Origin: Hygrophila difformis
Taxonomy: Eukaryota > Streptophyta > Magnoliopsida > Lamiales > Acanthaceae
Length of the DNA stretch: 64,000 bases
Direction of reading: 5' to 3'
Assembly: GCA_030278955.1 (NCBI GenBank)
Contig: JAOANR010000004.1
Location: 1,860,001-1,924,000 of the forward strand
Shown here: positions 11,568 to 24,048 of the stretch, in pieces
Position numbering within the stretch: position 1 is the first letter of the stretch
Layout: each line of letters starts with the position of its first letter
Position numbers and translations under genes: made by a program
The notes under the pieces: model-generated
Told to the model about the DNA's origin: nothing
The model's input: the letters and a program-made list of their open reading frames with translations, nothing else
Database searches by the model: none

Positions 11568-11959
11568 GTTCCAAAGGATCTCGGGGGATCTCCTTCATCA
11601 ATATTAAACGGCTAAGTTTTCTTTAGATTTATTTAAATATCATCTTAGCCTTATTACAAGGGATCCCAAATCTTGTATTTAACCAATTATTTTTTATTGC
11701 AGGGAATAAAATCATTATCCCTAAGCAGCCGTGTGGCAAATATATCCAATAAGGGAAGTTATTACATGTTTTTGGTAACCGGCTACCTAGGTGGAATGAT
11801 TGAGAATCTTGCTCATCCCCATAAAAGGAAACTACCTTTTTGCTGCGTGTGATCATTATCTCCCTCCGTGTTTTATGCTTCCTCCTTTCTTTGTGTTCTA
11901 GTGCGAAACTTCTCAGAGAAACAGATTACTCCCGATTTGCTCCTTGCCTTGTAGGAATC

Positions 11960-14022
11960 ATGGTGACAACGAGGAACAAGAGTTCCAACACTGAGACCGC
12001 ACCGCTCCTAGCACGAGGAAGCCCTCGCACCAGAGGTGGCAGTCGCGGTGGCAATTGAGTAGGAGGACGGGGTCGCGGTAGGGCTGGACGAGGCCGTGGG
12101 CGTAATCTGTCCGATATTGCTCCCTCAAATGAAGCTCCGAACATCATTGTCACCCTAGTGGTACCTGTTTCAGACCCACTCGACATTCGTGTAGAGATGG
12201 CGCACGCGATCGAGGAAACGGCTGCAGGCGATGCCCTAACTTCATCACAACTGGAGAATCCTCAATCGGCGGTTGTAACTTCACCCCCTCAAGGGGAAAC
12301 TGCTCCTATCACGTCGCCATTCTCTCAACCTCTTGAGCCAACCGTTCAAGTTCCATTATCTACCCTGGCGGATGCGGCAATTCAAAATCAGAGTCCTCCA
12401 AAAGGGAAAGGTAAAATGGCTTCTCGAAAAACTTTGGTTTCTGACAATGTTGATGCAGGGGGTTCAAATCCGATATCTGAGCACCAAGATGGCACTCAGT
12501 CCGGTCCTCAAACCACCACCCCTGTTTCTGGCTCTGGCACTCCGACGCCCTCTAGGGTTTCTGGCGAGACTGCTCCTGCGTCGACTCATATCCCTAAGGC
12601 CGCGATCAAAAATGCTGGTGGTGGGAGTTCTGGGAGTTCAGACGACACCTCTGAACAATCATCCGAGTCAACAGAACTATCGGATGAATCGCTACTAATC
12701 AAGCATCTATCTCGGCTGAGGAGTTCCTCCGGCGTGAAGGGCTTACTGAAGATGAACTAAGGAGTGAGGAGGATGATCAAGATGTTGCTGACAACCCTGA
12801 GGCTGGACTTGAGGGGGAGAAATCACCTTCTTCAGATGATGTTCCGATTCGAGCTCTTGCTCCCAAGAAGGTCCCTGCCAACAAATTTAAGAATAAGGCG
12901 GACCAAACTCCATCAAGCTCTCAACCTCAGAAGAAGAAGAAGGCTCCAGTGGATGATATTGAAGAAGATGATGGCCAGGGAGTCATTCCTGAGATCGTGG
13001 ATACCAATCTAGCATTCAGCTCGAAATTCTATTCGCAGAGTTCCATGACTTTCTTTAAGGCTGTCTTGCGCGAAAGGAAGCTAAAGCCTGAGGTTGCTTT
13101 TAAGGGACCAAAATGTGATGAGATTGGCTGGAAAAGCTACCTTGAGAAAAGGCATCTTCTTCGATGGGCAGCAGATCTACAAGGAACTAAGCAATCCATT
13201 GTGAAGCTTTTTTATGCTAACCTCAGAAAGTCAGTGATTGTCCCAGGTAGCAGCTGGTTTGGGCATGTGTTTGTCAAGAAGCAACTTGTCCCTCTCAAAG
13301 ATAAAGACATCTGTGAATTCCTTGGTGTTCCACTGTGTGATTTTGACACTGTATTCAGACCAGGCACCAAGTTTAACAATGTCCAGATTGCCAAAACGTT
13401 GACTAAAGAAAAACAGAAGAGCATTAAAGGCCGAGGGTTGAGGTCAGGCAGTCTAACTCAGAAATTCATTCTGCTCTATAAGTTCATATCTTCGAATGTG
13501 ATGCCTACTGCAAACCACTCGGTTGTCTCGAGAGAAATGTGTCAATTGATGTTTGCCATTGATGAGAACAAGAAGGAGATCAATTATGGGAAGCTGGAGC
13601 TAAATCAAATGGTTGATATAGCTGTAAATCTGAAGGAAGACAGCTCTACTCTCGTTCCCTTCCCGGCCCTGATCTATGGGTATTTGGAATCTGTGGGCAT
13701 TGGAGGTCACCCCAATGAGCTAATGGACACCACCAAAGTGTTCAAGTTCACGGCCAAGCTGCAAGACAAAGTCCAGGACATTCCAGGCCCGGATGGACCT
13801 CCCATTCCTCAGTCAGCTCTTGATCAACTCAGAGACATGCTTGCAGAAAGTCAGGATGCGATTAGGAGGAAGCGAGAAGAACTGGACGAAGAGGAAAGAG
13901 CCCTAGCTGAGATGGCAAGGCTTCTCCCTAAAGTTTGGGACAATGATCCGGAGGATGAAGTGACTGAAGCGGCTACTGATTTCTACGCATCCACGAATGA
14001 TGATGACTCCTCTCACGAGTGA
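11960..14022 (+). pseudogene. Extra 3' ORF of copia element 1 (Sirevirus env-like position)
   Basis: The reading starts at ATG 11960 (MVTTRNKSS), is interrupted by TGA 12056-12058, continues in frame to about 12690 and then shifts frame (stop at 12758-12760). From about 12700 to 14022 the second frame is open. The N-terminal ~270 residues are Arg/Gly- then Ser/Thr/Pro/Glu-rich and probably disordered. The C-terminal ~340 residues form a folded domain, beginning around FSSKFYSQSS and including FYANLRKS, EFLGVP, SREMCQLMFAI and PGPDGPP, followed by a charged helical tail. It resembles the domain annotated in plants as a putative plant transposon protein and occupies the place of the Sirevirus env-like gene. 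I see no clear membrane segment, so an envelope role is not supported here. A homologue lies at 56198-58666. Confidence 0.8.
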
Positions 14023-14365
14023 TTTGTGTCTTTTTGACACATTGTGATCCAGAGGGGGAGAAGATGTTTGATCAAAGATACATGCCTGCCTCTGGTAAGT
14101 TTTATGTTTGGTGTTCAGTCTTATTGTTGGAACTCTTTTATTGAACTCTGGTATTTGTTGAACTCTGGTACGATCGTTTTGTTGGACTCTCCTTTGTTGG
14201 TTTATTGTACATGCTCCTCTGTTTTCGTTGATCTATTTGTACGGAGCATTAGATAGGATGGTTGGGAGTTTTGCTATGTTATGGTGGTTGGGATTGTTTA
14301 TTTTGTTATTCATGTGTTGTTCATACATCGGAGAATCTTTGATCCTTCTGGCTCACATTATGTCA

Positions 14366-14378
14366 AAAAGGGAGAGAT
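14366..14378 (+). other. Polypurine tract of copia element 1
   Basis: AAAAAGGGAGAGA directly before the 3' LTR, the second-strand primer site. Confidence 0.85.
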
Positions 14379-15315
14379 TGTTAGTTCCTATATTTTGAGA
14401 TAATGTGTTCCACTCCGATGATGAACACTAGATAAGATCCCACCCCTTAGTCTTATCCGCATGATATACTTGGCAAGAAATCCTTGTGATCGGATAGAGT
14501 CGACTCTGCATGGCAAGGCGCGTTCCCCAAACGGTCATCTTTCATTTCCTTACGATGGGCGACCGAGTTATGGCAAGAGCATCTTCCCATCCGAAGGAAA
14601 TGGGTCGGCTATGGAAGGAGGAAGATTTCGTGGGATAGTTTGATTCCCTTCCATAGCCATGGGATTTCGAACATCCTTTTAAGAAGGACAAATTGCAGTG
14701 GAAGTGCAGTGATTCTAATCATCTTCCTTGAGAGCCTCTGCAATTGAGAAATCCATATTCAATCTCTTCATCTCGTCCGAGAGTTTCATCTATCGTATGA
14801 AAGAGATTGCCTCTTGAGTGTTCATTGGCTTCATCGTGCACATCGTACCCTTGGTTGATCTCGACACTTTCAATCAAGGAATTCGCTCAAGTCCGTGTCA
14901 ACAAAAAGATACTGCCTTCATCGTTGCATCAAAGGGATGATCTTTTACAGGTTCACTCAAGGGAAACTTTGAGAAGGAGTCTTCAAGGGGTCGAAGAAGA
15001 ATCGGAGCATTCTCACCAGAAAAGAGAGTTTCTGGTACCATCGATCATCTGCTTGGGTGTTGGAGTAAAAGATTACTTGTTCACTATTGTTCGTGTTATA
15101 ACGTGGTGTTCGAACACATAGTGGAACTCTCCTGGATTGGTATCCCCCAGACGTAGGCCTTGGGCCGAACTAGGTCAACAACTCTCTGTTTGTTCTTGTT
15201 TCTTTTCTGCACTTATCTATTGCCATTAACTAACCCTCTAATAATCTATTTAAGTGTGTGCTTGAACAAACAGTTGTGATTAAGGATCTTAGTCTTGGCG
15301 TAAGTGGGACTAACA
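14379..15315 (+). repeat. 3' LTR of copia element 1
   Basis: 937 bp, same ends as the 5' LTR. It is followed by the TAATT duplication. Confidence 0.95.
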
Positions 15316-15658
15316 TAATTTAATCAGACTGTAATTGATTTGGTTTGGGTACTTTGTATTTACTGAATGAGTTTTTGTATATTATGTGTGCTTTTATACA
15401 GTCCAAATACCATCAAATACTCAACATATACTTCTTCAACACCCAGCACACACAGCTCATCGGGTCAACACACCAGTACCTGTTGAATATCACCAATTCA
15501 GCACCATATCCAAACCCGACTGGAATAGAATATTACTACTACGGAAGATAATTAATGTTGATGGGCATTGTTTTAAGATTTAAATTATAGCTTACTCAAA
15601 ATAATTAATAATGAGGAAAATTTATATACTAACTTTTTCTTTTGCATATATATAAGTA

Positions 15659-16285
15659 CAGACGTGGTATGTTGTAGAAACCATGTCCGTTCGGACAACG
15701 TCTGCAACCGTTGATCATTTTCATCATCTAACGGTTGAGATTATTCATGGGATTAGTTTCGTAATTTTACTGGTTAGGTATTTTATATAGCATGTCGCTG
15801 ATAAGTACTATATCAAGTCGTTGAATTGTGTTGGCCTTGTAGCTGAATTGCATAGACCATGTCGCTGAATTGTGTAGGTTCCGTCGCTGATATACGTTTA
15901 AATGCATAAACTATGTCGCTGAAATGTATAAAATTGTGTCGCTATAATGAACACAATAGTGTAATTACATATCCCATGTCGCTGAATTCTATTGGCCATA
16001 TCGTTGAATTGTGAAGGCTCTGTCGCTGAGATCCATTTAAATCGCTATGAACTTCAAACGGCTCTAACTTCAAAACATCGCTGAGATGAATATAATAATG
16101 TCGCTGAATTCATTTGGCTCCGTCGCTGAGCTGTGTATGTCATGTCGCTGAATTGTATATCCTATGTAAAATTACGAAACTAACCCTACAAATGATCTCA
16201 ACCGTTGAATGATGAAAATGATCAACGGTTCTAGATTTTGTCCGCACGTCTGCACGGACATGGTATCCACACAATACCATGCCCC
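15659..16285. mobile_element. Non-autonomous MULE-like inverted-repeat element
   Basis: A 627-bp insert is flanked by a 10-bp direct repeat TATATAAGTA (15649-15658, 16286-16295). Its ends are long imperfect inverted repeats of roughly 110-120 bp, sharing ACCATGTCCGT, ACCGTTGATCATTTTCATCA, and TTAGTTTCGTAATTTTAC. The 9-10 bp target duplication with long TIRs fits Mutator-like elements. There is no coding sequence. Between the arms lies a degenerate tandem array, listed separately. Confidence 0.75.
15785..16160 (+). repeat. TGTCGCTGAATTGT degenerate tandem array
   Basis: The core GTCGCTGAATTGT (variants GTCGCTGA, GTCGTTGAAT) recurs more than a dozen times at irregular 20-35 bp spacing between the inverted-repeat arms. 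It is a minisatellite carried inside the element. Confidence 0.8.
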
Positions 16286-16399
16286 TATATAAGTATATCT
16301 GGAAAAAAAAAAAAAAAATCCTATTTAGTCCCATACGATTTTTCAATTTCCAAAACCATCCCACAAATATCGAATTAAATGAATCCGTCCCATAATTAC

Positions 16400-16570
16400 C
16401 CTAATCATCGCCGATCCCGTCCATGAACCAGTTTTTTCGCTAATCATCGCAGAACCCATCTCATAACTTCCCTAATGGGGAGATGGGTTCGGCAATGATT
16501 AAGGTAGTTATGAGACGGGTTCGGTGATGATTAACGAAAAAATCGGATTCATGGACGTGTTCGGCCACTT
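16400..16570. repeat. Foldback (long hairpin) sequence
   Basis: The left arm (about 16410-16475) and right arm (about 16485-16568) are imperfect inverted complements. They share blocks such as CCATGAA, TTTTTTCG, TAATCATC, GAACCC and TCTCATAACT, separated by a short loop near 16476. Probably a foldback MITE remnant. No target duplication identified. Confidence 0.6.
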
Positions 16571-16572
16571 AT

Positions 16573-17319
16573 TTTTTATTTAGAAAAAAAAGGCTTTGTT
16601 ACATTATTTTTTCAAAGCACGCTAGAAATTGTTTGACTTTTGATTTCTATTTCCTCGCGCTTTCAAATTCAGAATCCAATTGTTTTTTTTTAGTGGTTTC
16701 TAATTTAATTTGGTATTCATTTTCTCAAACTTCTAATTTTCACCCAGTCTCATCTAATCCGTCTTCCATCTTTTTCTCCTCATGTATAATCGCCACTAAC
16801 TTATTAATCAATATCATTGTAATTCTATTTATTCAAAACAAATTTAAGATGACCCCACAATTTTTACAATGAAAGTGTTTAATTTGGAGCGAGCGGACGC
16901 TCCCAAACACATATTGGCTACTAAATTGTCATTTAGTTAATTAATTATTTTATCGGTGGAAAGTCATGTTTTACTTTTCCTTCTACATTTTTATTTCAGG
17001 AAATAATTACCTTTGTTATTTTCTTAATTATTCAGTTTGCTTTATCAGAATCTAGAAGTTTAATGGGGATGCGATGACTAATATTTCCTTAAGGAACTTA
17101 TAATAACTCTATATGCTTTTTTAATTCAAAAGTCAATGTTAAACATTTTTCCCCAAAAAAAATGAATCGAAAACTTAACTTTTGCATAATTGACACTTTT
17201 GATTGAATAACCTTGATATAATTTTTTAATACAGTTATATAAGAAAGACATAGTCAATTAAAATATTGGTGTATTCGTTTAATCGCATAGTTTACAATAT
17301 TAGATTTTTATAATTTTAA
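16573..17319. other. AT-rich stretch, no gene seen
   Basis: No coding frame with recognisable similarity and no clear repeat. It forms the flank outside the Helitron 3' end. Confidence 0.5.
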
Positions 17320-17348
17320 CTAGTCAGCCCACCCGCGGTACCCGCGGG
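17320..17348 (-). terminator. Helitron 3' terminal hairpin and CTAG
   Basis: On plus, CCCGCGG (17332-17338) pairs with CCGCGGG (17342-17348) around a TAC loop: a 7-bp all-GC stem in an otherwise very AT-rich neighbourhood. It is placed eight bases from CTAG|T on the minus strand. In Helitrons this hairpin is thought to stop rolling-circle transfer. Confidence 0.85.
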
Positions 17349-17819
17349 AATGTATGATTGGAAGTAATATCATTATACGTCCATACAAAAATATTATGTA
17401 TGAGTATAATAATTGGATCCTATAGTCAAAATATGATTTATGTGCCAGCATAATAAATGAGTAATTATATAAACCATCACAATATTATACGTGAATTGGT
17501 ATCGTCCGAAAACTATCAATTCCATAGAAAATGAATTGAAGTTGGACTTTCGTATATTTGATGCCGTGTCGTTCCATCTAGTTGATTCATTATTTTTTCC
17601 AATATTATTGATAGAAATAATTTAGCATTTGTAGATAATATGTTTTTTTTGGTGACATTTAAATAATATGTTTTATATTGCATTTAATAAAATATATATA
17701 TATATATATTTAATGATGTAGAAAATTTACACTTCATTAGTAAGAGAAAAATAATGTCTTAAGTAAAACACCACATCGATATTTGGTTATAAAAGATAGA
17801 ATACTTGTATAGATAAGAT

Positions 17820-18480
17820 TTAATTACAGGACCAATTTCGCAATTATAGATACACGAAAAAAATAAAAGGAAACGGACAGAATATTAAAATTGGACGGAA
17901 AAGCCAACATCACAGGTTGCAATACACTTTGAAGATTTGATATCTAACTGATTGTAGTCAACATCGGATCATACATGTAAAATGCTAGTAATATGATTAT
18001 TCTCTTGGCAATATACTGTGACGTTAGAAGTAAATAATATGTCTAGAAAATCACATCTAGTAGCGAACGAACGTACAACTTTACTCTTGCAGCCACAACA
18101 ATTTTTTTTAAACACTTATTGATGACAACAAAATGAGTGCTTGTATTATATAAATGTAATTGCCAGTTAGGAGGAAAATGCACGGGAATTATGGTGATGG
18201 AATGTGGCCAAAACTGATGCACTCATTCGGGGTTGTCAACGCCCCGTTCTAGTCATTAATAGTATCATATATGTCCTTCAATGTTCACTAAAATTATTAG
18301 TGTTCTAAATATGTAATAAAAAAAAGAAGTTTTACCCAAATACAGTATATATATTCATTACTCAGAAATGCAATATCAAACAGTGGCATTCTATTGCCAT
18401 GTATGAAATATCTTTCACACAATAAATCCTTGTGAGTGAACTTCAAATTGGCCATAGATACTTCAAATTGGTCAGTAAAT
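17820..18480 (-). pseudogene. F-box gene fragment captured in the Helitron 3' part
   Basis: Sequence collinear with exon 3 and 3' UTR (17820-18290) and part of exon 2 (about 18360-18480) of the F-box gene at 29858-30822. Shared blocks include TTAATTACAGGACCAATTT, AAAAGCCAACAT, GTGATGGAATGTG and GGCATTCT. It carries many substitutions and stops and lacks the F-box exon. It sits between the helicase stop codon (18517) and the Helitron hairpin, in the same orientation as the intact F-box genes. Confidence 0.8.
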
Positions 18481-18516
18481 TAATCGAAGCGAAGTATATC
18501 ATAAAATCAAATGTCC

Positions 18517-21500
18517 TCAAATCTTCTGTAGAATTTCTCTATACACAACATTGAGAGTCATATTCTTTTCATCAGAATTATCCTTCTTTGGCAATAAAAA
18601 TTTCAGACCGGAAGGCCTTATCACACGCGAAGCTGCAACATATAGTTGCCCGTGAGTGAAAACTCCATCCTTCAAGAAAACTCCAACATTTTGCAGAGAT
18701 TGACCTTGGCTCTTGTTTATGGTCATAGCATAGGAAACAATTAGAGGAAACTGACGTCTAACAAATTTAAACGGTATCCTATGGTCAGAGGATGTAAGAC
18801 TCATTCGTGGGATCAACACTCTATCTCCACTTCGGTCGCCATTCAATACCTCACCCTCTAGTACATTTTTCCCCATTCTTGTTAAAACCAATCTTGTTCC
18901 ATTGCACAATCCGTGGACAGAATCAATATTTCTGAGCAGCATAACAGTAGTTCCTACTTTGAGAGTTAGTGAGTGAGCAGGCATGCCAGAACATTCTATG
19001 GCATTCAGGAACTCTTGAGTGTGAATTGCAGAAAACGTTGAAGAACCACCATCAGAAGGAGAGGCAGTATCTGCACTGAGATATGTCCTGGATTCTTGAT
19101 TGTTCAATGACATCATGTATGAGTTAATCGCTTCAACAGCCTTCAACGTGGGAGCAAGTATAGCTCGTTCTTTCAAATAACTTGAGTCAGACATCAAACG
19201 ATCAAAGGAAGGATAAATAGCAGAGACAATTGCACTTACAGGATCATCATTATAATGAATAATTAAATCAGAAGGAAGTTCAATCATGCCCAGACCATCA
19301 TTATCTTTATTCAGGGACCCATCTCCTAGAGAACATAACCATTTCGAAAATACGTCTAGCTCTGATCTATCCTCTGGTGTAGATGTAGCTCGAAGCCTCA
19401 TATTCTCGGTTAGCCTCATTACAGTGCAAAATTTCCATAGCCTCGAAGAATTTAAACTTGAATTCACAATTTGTTCCCTTGTACCCTTTGGAATTACAGG
19501 AAGAATTTGTCTGAAATCTCCACCAAAAACAATTGTTTTTCCACCAAATGGTACATTTATACTCTCACTATTTAGAGGCCTCATAATATCCCTGAGTGTT
19601 CGGTCCAATGCTTCAAAACAGTGTCTATGCGTCATTGGAGCTTCGTCCCAAATAATCAATTTTGCTTTTTGAATGAGACGTGCAAGTGGAGATTTTGGTG
19701 AAATTCCACACATAGAGTCTTCTGTAACCTCAATAGGTATTTTGAAACGTGAGTGCGCGGTTCTTCCTCCTGGAAGCAATAAGGCTGCAATACCACTTGA
19801 AGCAACGCACAGAACAATTTCACCCTTTGATCTTAATGCAGCAACCATACCATTCCAGACGAATGTTTTCCCAGTGCCTCCGTAACCATAAAGGAAATAT
19901 ACACCACCCTTTCCTGTGTTGCAAGCATCCAAGACGGTATCATGAACCTTTAGCTGCTCAACTGTGCATTTTTCTAAAAAATTTTTATGTATATCAAGCT
20001 GAGATGTATGATCATACGATAACTCATCCATTATAAGAACATCAGAATCATAACCCGAGTCTACTCCAGTCGGATAAGGAATATCAGGAAAATCCCGTAG
20101 GCTCATACCACCACGCTGTAGAGATTTCTCAATCTCAATCAAAATGAAGTTTTGTATCTCAGCTTCTCCTATGCCAGAATCTGGAAAAAAAAAGAAAATA
20201 CATTATTTATGGATCAAATAAAATAAAAAAACGGAAAAATGAGACCAAATATACTGTTAGAACATTATATTGATCATTTAAGTAAAAAAGGTTATTTGTA
20301 ACTTACGATTTTTGTATGAAATATCATCAGACATGTAATGCCAGGATTTTGTCCAAAGATCACCGGGAGATGTTATAGAACACGACAAAAGTATGGAAAC
20401 AAATAGATTTCTAAGGGTGACTGCGGAGGCCCAATGACTTGCCTCCTTCATTGCATCAACATATTCGCCATCGTCCTCTAGCAACCCTAAAGAATAGCAA
20501 GCATCTTTATATGATTCGTACTGGATGCCATCAATTTTTCGCAGATCCTGGAAACATTTTGGACCCTTCACAACATTGAGCAGACATCGCATATAATACA
20601 ATTCACCGGAGCGAGGATGAATGTAATTCATCCTCCCAACTGAAAAACCTTTCTGTCTGGGAACCCATTCTCTTAATTGATCCTTCCATACAAATTTAGA
20701 TGGAAACTCACTGTACGTCAATTCACTTGCTTCTGCATATTTAGAATTTGCTTTGAACCAAGCAAGAAATTGAGATTCCCTTATACGTGCTTGATCAACA
20801 ACCGTAGAAATAGATGAATCTTCTGAGAAAACAACAGGTTGTTGTCCAGGTAGATGAAAACCAAGTCGTTCAACTGGTGGATTGCGATAGTGGACATCAT
20901 ACATGAACAATCTCCATGTAGCCTCGCATGCAGATATATATCTGAAATCAAAATAATTTTGCACCTCATCGGTTGTATCAGACGAAATGTCAATTCCAGA
21001 ACTTTCGTAGAACGAACCCGTGACTCGATCATAACCTTTATGAACATACTTAAATAAGTATTTGATCGATCGACTTTGATTGCACCATTCTACATTAATA
21101 TGCGCACCATACTTCATGAGAAGATACCTGTTGTGTGGAACCACGTGCCGGTTATCAAATAAGAATCCATTTTTCTCAAGATTATTACCATTATCACGAC
21201 GTCTGTAAACAGGATATCCATCGTCATCTATAACTGTAGAATCAACAAAACGCTTGGGATAATACTTTGAGCATCGATCATTTATCATGCACGATGCATT
21301 CTTAAATGCCGAACCACAGGGTCCATGAAGCATTAGATTACAAACAGCATCGTAGTATAAAGGATCGTCTTCTTTGTCTGGAAGTTCGGCTGAAATGATC
21401 TCATCAATCTTCCGAGGACTCTGAACATTATGTCCGCCATAAACGAACAATAATATATGAGCATGTGGTAATCCTCGCTTCTGAAATTCTATTGTATATA

Positions 21501-24048
21501 CAACTGCAAATAAGATAGATGATTAAATAAATAAATAAGCATAACTGAGTATCTTACACAGAAATTAATAAAAGAAGAAATACAAATTGCTCCTGATAAA
21601 ATTAATTTTAGCATGAAATCAAAAGTAAATTTATTTCACCTGCTTTTACATCTCCAAATATTCGTTCACGTTTAAAATCCTGAATCATGAGGTCCAATTT
21701 CATCTTGAACACTCGAGAAACAATATCAGCTCTGTCAGCAGCCTTAAGACCATACTTCGTAACATATCTAGTTATTTCCGGCCAAGCAGGATTACACGTA
21801 AACGTGATGAATAAATTTGGATATCCAGCCCACCTACAAATTGCCATAGCATCTTGATAGTTTTGTATTAAATACCTTGCACCGCCTGTAAACGAAGAAG
21901 GCAATATAATACGCTTTCCACAATTTGTAGCTTCGGATTCCCCCTCCAAAAGAGCATCCTGCAATCCCTTGTACAAATCACATCTCAATTTTTTTTGGTT
22001 ATTCCGAATATACAGAAGCCTCCCACTTTCCACCATTGTATAAGTATCCACCAAGAATTGTTGGAATAACTTTCTAGATAGAAAAATGAGAGACAATTCG
22101 GATTCCCTGGGATGAAGCCTGTAAGATAAATATTCCCTGAGAGTAATATTTTTTCTCTTCATTTGTTGCATGTGATGCCTGGGTATTCCATCCCTAAATC
22201 CGTCTTCACCATAAGGAAATAGCAAGGGATATTGTAGTGCAAGATAAGAAGGATGTAATTCATTTATCCTTTGTAGAGATCCATTGTGACTTTCAATAAT
22301 TATGTCTCTAGCCTCCAAGTTTTCATCAAAGTCTCCCACTAAAAGAGCTGCAACTTCAGAAACAGAAGGGCGATTGTATGTCCTCCCATCATGAGCTCGA
22401 CTGCTTATGAGGCGAAGTTTTAAAATTCTTGTATTCTCACTGTTTAATCTATCCCTGGCCATACGGAAAGATTTTGCGAGAACATTATGCTCGTCCAATG
22501 TTCTTCGGAGGGCAGAAACAATTTCAATATCAAGATCGGGAGAATTTCGGCCGCTTCCACTATAAATAAAATACGCTGTGGTATCAATTTTAGTGTACAA
22601 ATATATAATTAAACGTCAATAAATTTTTTATATAGATGATTTAAGTAAACATATAAAAATCAGTAGATAATAGAATATATTGATTATATAGAATAAAAAC
22701 AGAAATTAAATTAGAATTAGGAAATTTACCTAACAACATTGATCCGATTCTGGTCTTCATTGTCAGTATCATATATATAGAGTTGTCCGAATTGTGGACT
22801 TCTTCCCTCGGGAGGAAGTAATGTACCAATCGAATGATAATTTTGACCACTAATACGAAACATGGGTGGACAGGATCCATTATTTATGCTGTTATCAATC
22901 TTTCCTCCCATTGAAGTGAAACTGAACATAGAATTGTAGGATCTCAGGTGTTGCAGAAAATTCCTACTCTTAGGGTTGTTCCCCAAATAATAATCCCTCA
23001 ATAACGGAGGTGGTAGTGGCATTCTAGGGATCATTGTTTTCCCATTTAAACAACATACGGTGTACTTTGGATTTTTGCCCTTATAGTGCTTGCCAGCACG
23101 TTCGTCATACCAAAAATTTGCTTGACAATGGCCGCATAAGTAGGTTGGATCTCCTAAATCATTGTATTCTGCAAGCAAAAATCCCTGTCGCAATTGCTGT
23201 TGGAATTAGATTTAAATATTGGAAAATAAACACTTACCTATGACTTTAATGGCGGGTGAATTGTTTATCTCATGTAACACTTCTGAAGCAAAGGAAGGAA
23301 GAGCTGTATCTGCCAGATAATATATTTAATTAATTTAATTATAAAAAATTGTAGATAAGTGTTAGAAAATATATTTTTTAAAATCAACCTTCATTCACCA
23401 AAGACGCAGCCAAATTTTCATATTCATCGTCATTGACTGCGAAATCATAATCACGGGATAAAACTGCAGAATGCATTGTTATTAGTAAATAATAATTGGA
23501 GATGTGAATAAAATCTATATTGGAATTGTTTGATTAGAATCGAATTAATACTTAATAATTTGAGAGATTTGCCTTCTAATATGAAACGATTAATGAAAAA
23601 AAAATACGAAAAAATATATGTAATTTACTATAAAATTGTTATAAACTTCGAAAAAATATAGAAAATGTAATTGTCGTTCAAAAATAGGATGAACCTGAAA
23701 TTTGAGAACTTTGAGATTGGGTGTGTTCGTCGTATGAAGGCCTCAGAGAAGTTGTAAAACCAAATTGATTAATTCCTGCATTTTAAATAGATAGAATACA
23801 TAAGATGAAGTTTCAATTAAAACTAATTGTGCAAAAAATAAATTAAACCCACCATTCGAAAGGCAACTAAGAGGGGTCCTGCCAAAAGGAGATGTTAGAT
23901 TCTGATTTGAGGAGGACATCACGGAATACTTTTTTTGTGTTTCCTCGTCCATTCGCCGGATTTTAATTCGAGAATTCTGAGATGCGTTTTCAGAAATACT
24001 AATATTTTCCTTTCCATTGTTACTCGGTCTCTTTGAGTTCCTCTTCAT
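18517..24048 (-). CDS. Helitron Rep-helicase (RepHel), 8 exons, apparently intact
   Basis: The model joins 24048-23853, 23775-23695, 23463-23389, 23309-23238, 23168-22730, 22559-21640, 21503-20307 and 20180-18517. All introns are GT-AG, phases match, and the total is 4644 nt (1547 aa) with no internal stop. The N-terminal part has a zinc-binding region (CGHC, CCLNGK) and then the Helitron_like_N domain. The Rep centre has the HUH motif HAH (within RGLPHAHILL) and the two-tyrosine motif region IKYLFKYVHKGYDR. The C-terminal 554 codons are a Pif1-family helicase: Walker A GYGGTGKTF, Walker B IIWDEAPM, then GGDFRQILPV, LTENMR, INKSQGQSLQNVG and VAASRV. The enzyme nicks and unwinds DNA for rolling-circle transposition in the nucleus. 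All key residues appear present, so activity is possible. Start choice (ATG 24048) is the first ATG in the first exon's frame. Confidence 0.92.

Larger units (their letters stand above)
5585..15315 (+). mobile_element. Sirevirus-like Ty1/copia retrotransposon, full length but decayed
   Basis: Two ~936-bp LTRs (5585-6520, 14379-15315) flank gag, pol in the copia order (protease, integrase, reverse transcriptase, RNase H) and an extra ORF. The element is bounded by 5-bp duplications TAATT (5580-5584 and 15316-15320). An initiator-Met-type PBS follows the 5' LTR and a polypurine tract precedes the 3' LTR. The extra ORF downstream of pol is the hallmark of the Sirevirus (SIRE/Maximus) group. The coding regions carry three stops in gag, frameshifts in pol, and a stop plus a frameshift in the extra ORF, so the copy is not autonomous. 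By eye the LTRs differ at roughly 30 positions, mostly transitions. Confidence 0.93.

Noticed and set aside
12333..12698. 121-codon ORF inside the extra-ORF region of copia element 1
   Set aside because: Overlaps the real reading of the extra ORF in another frame; it is a shadow.
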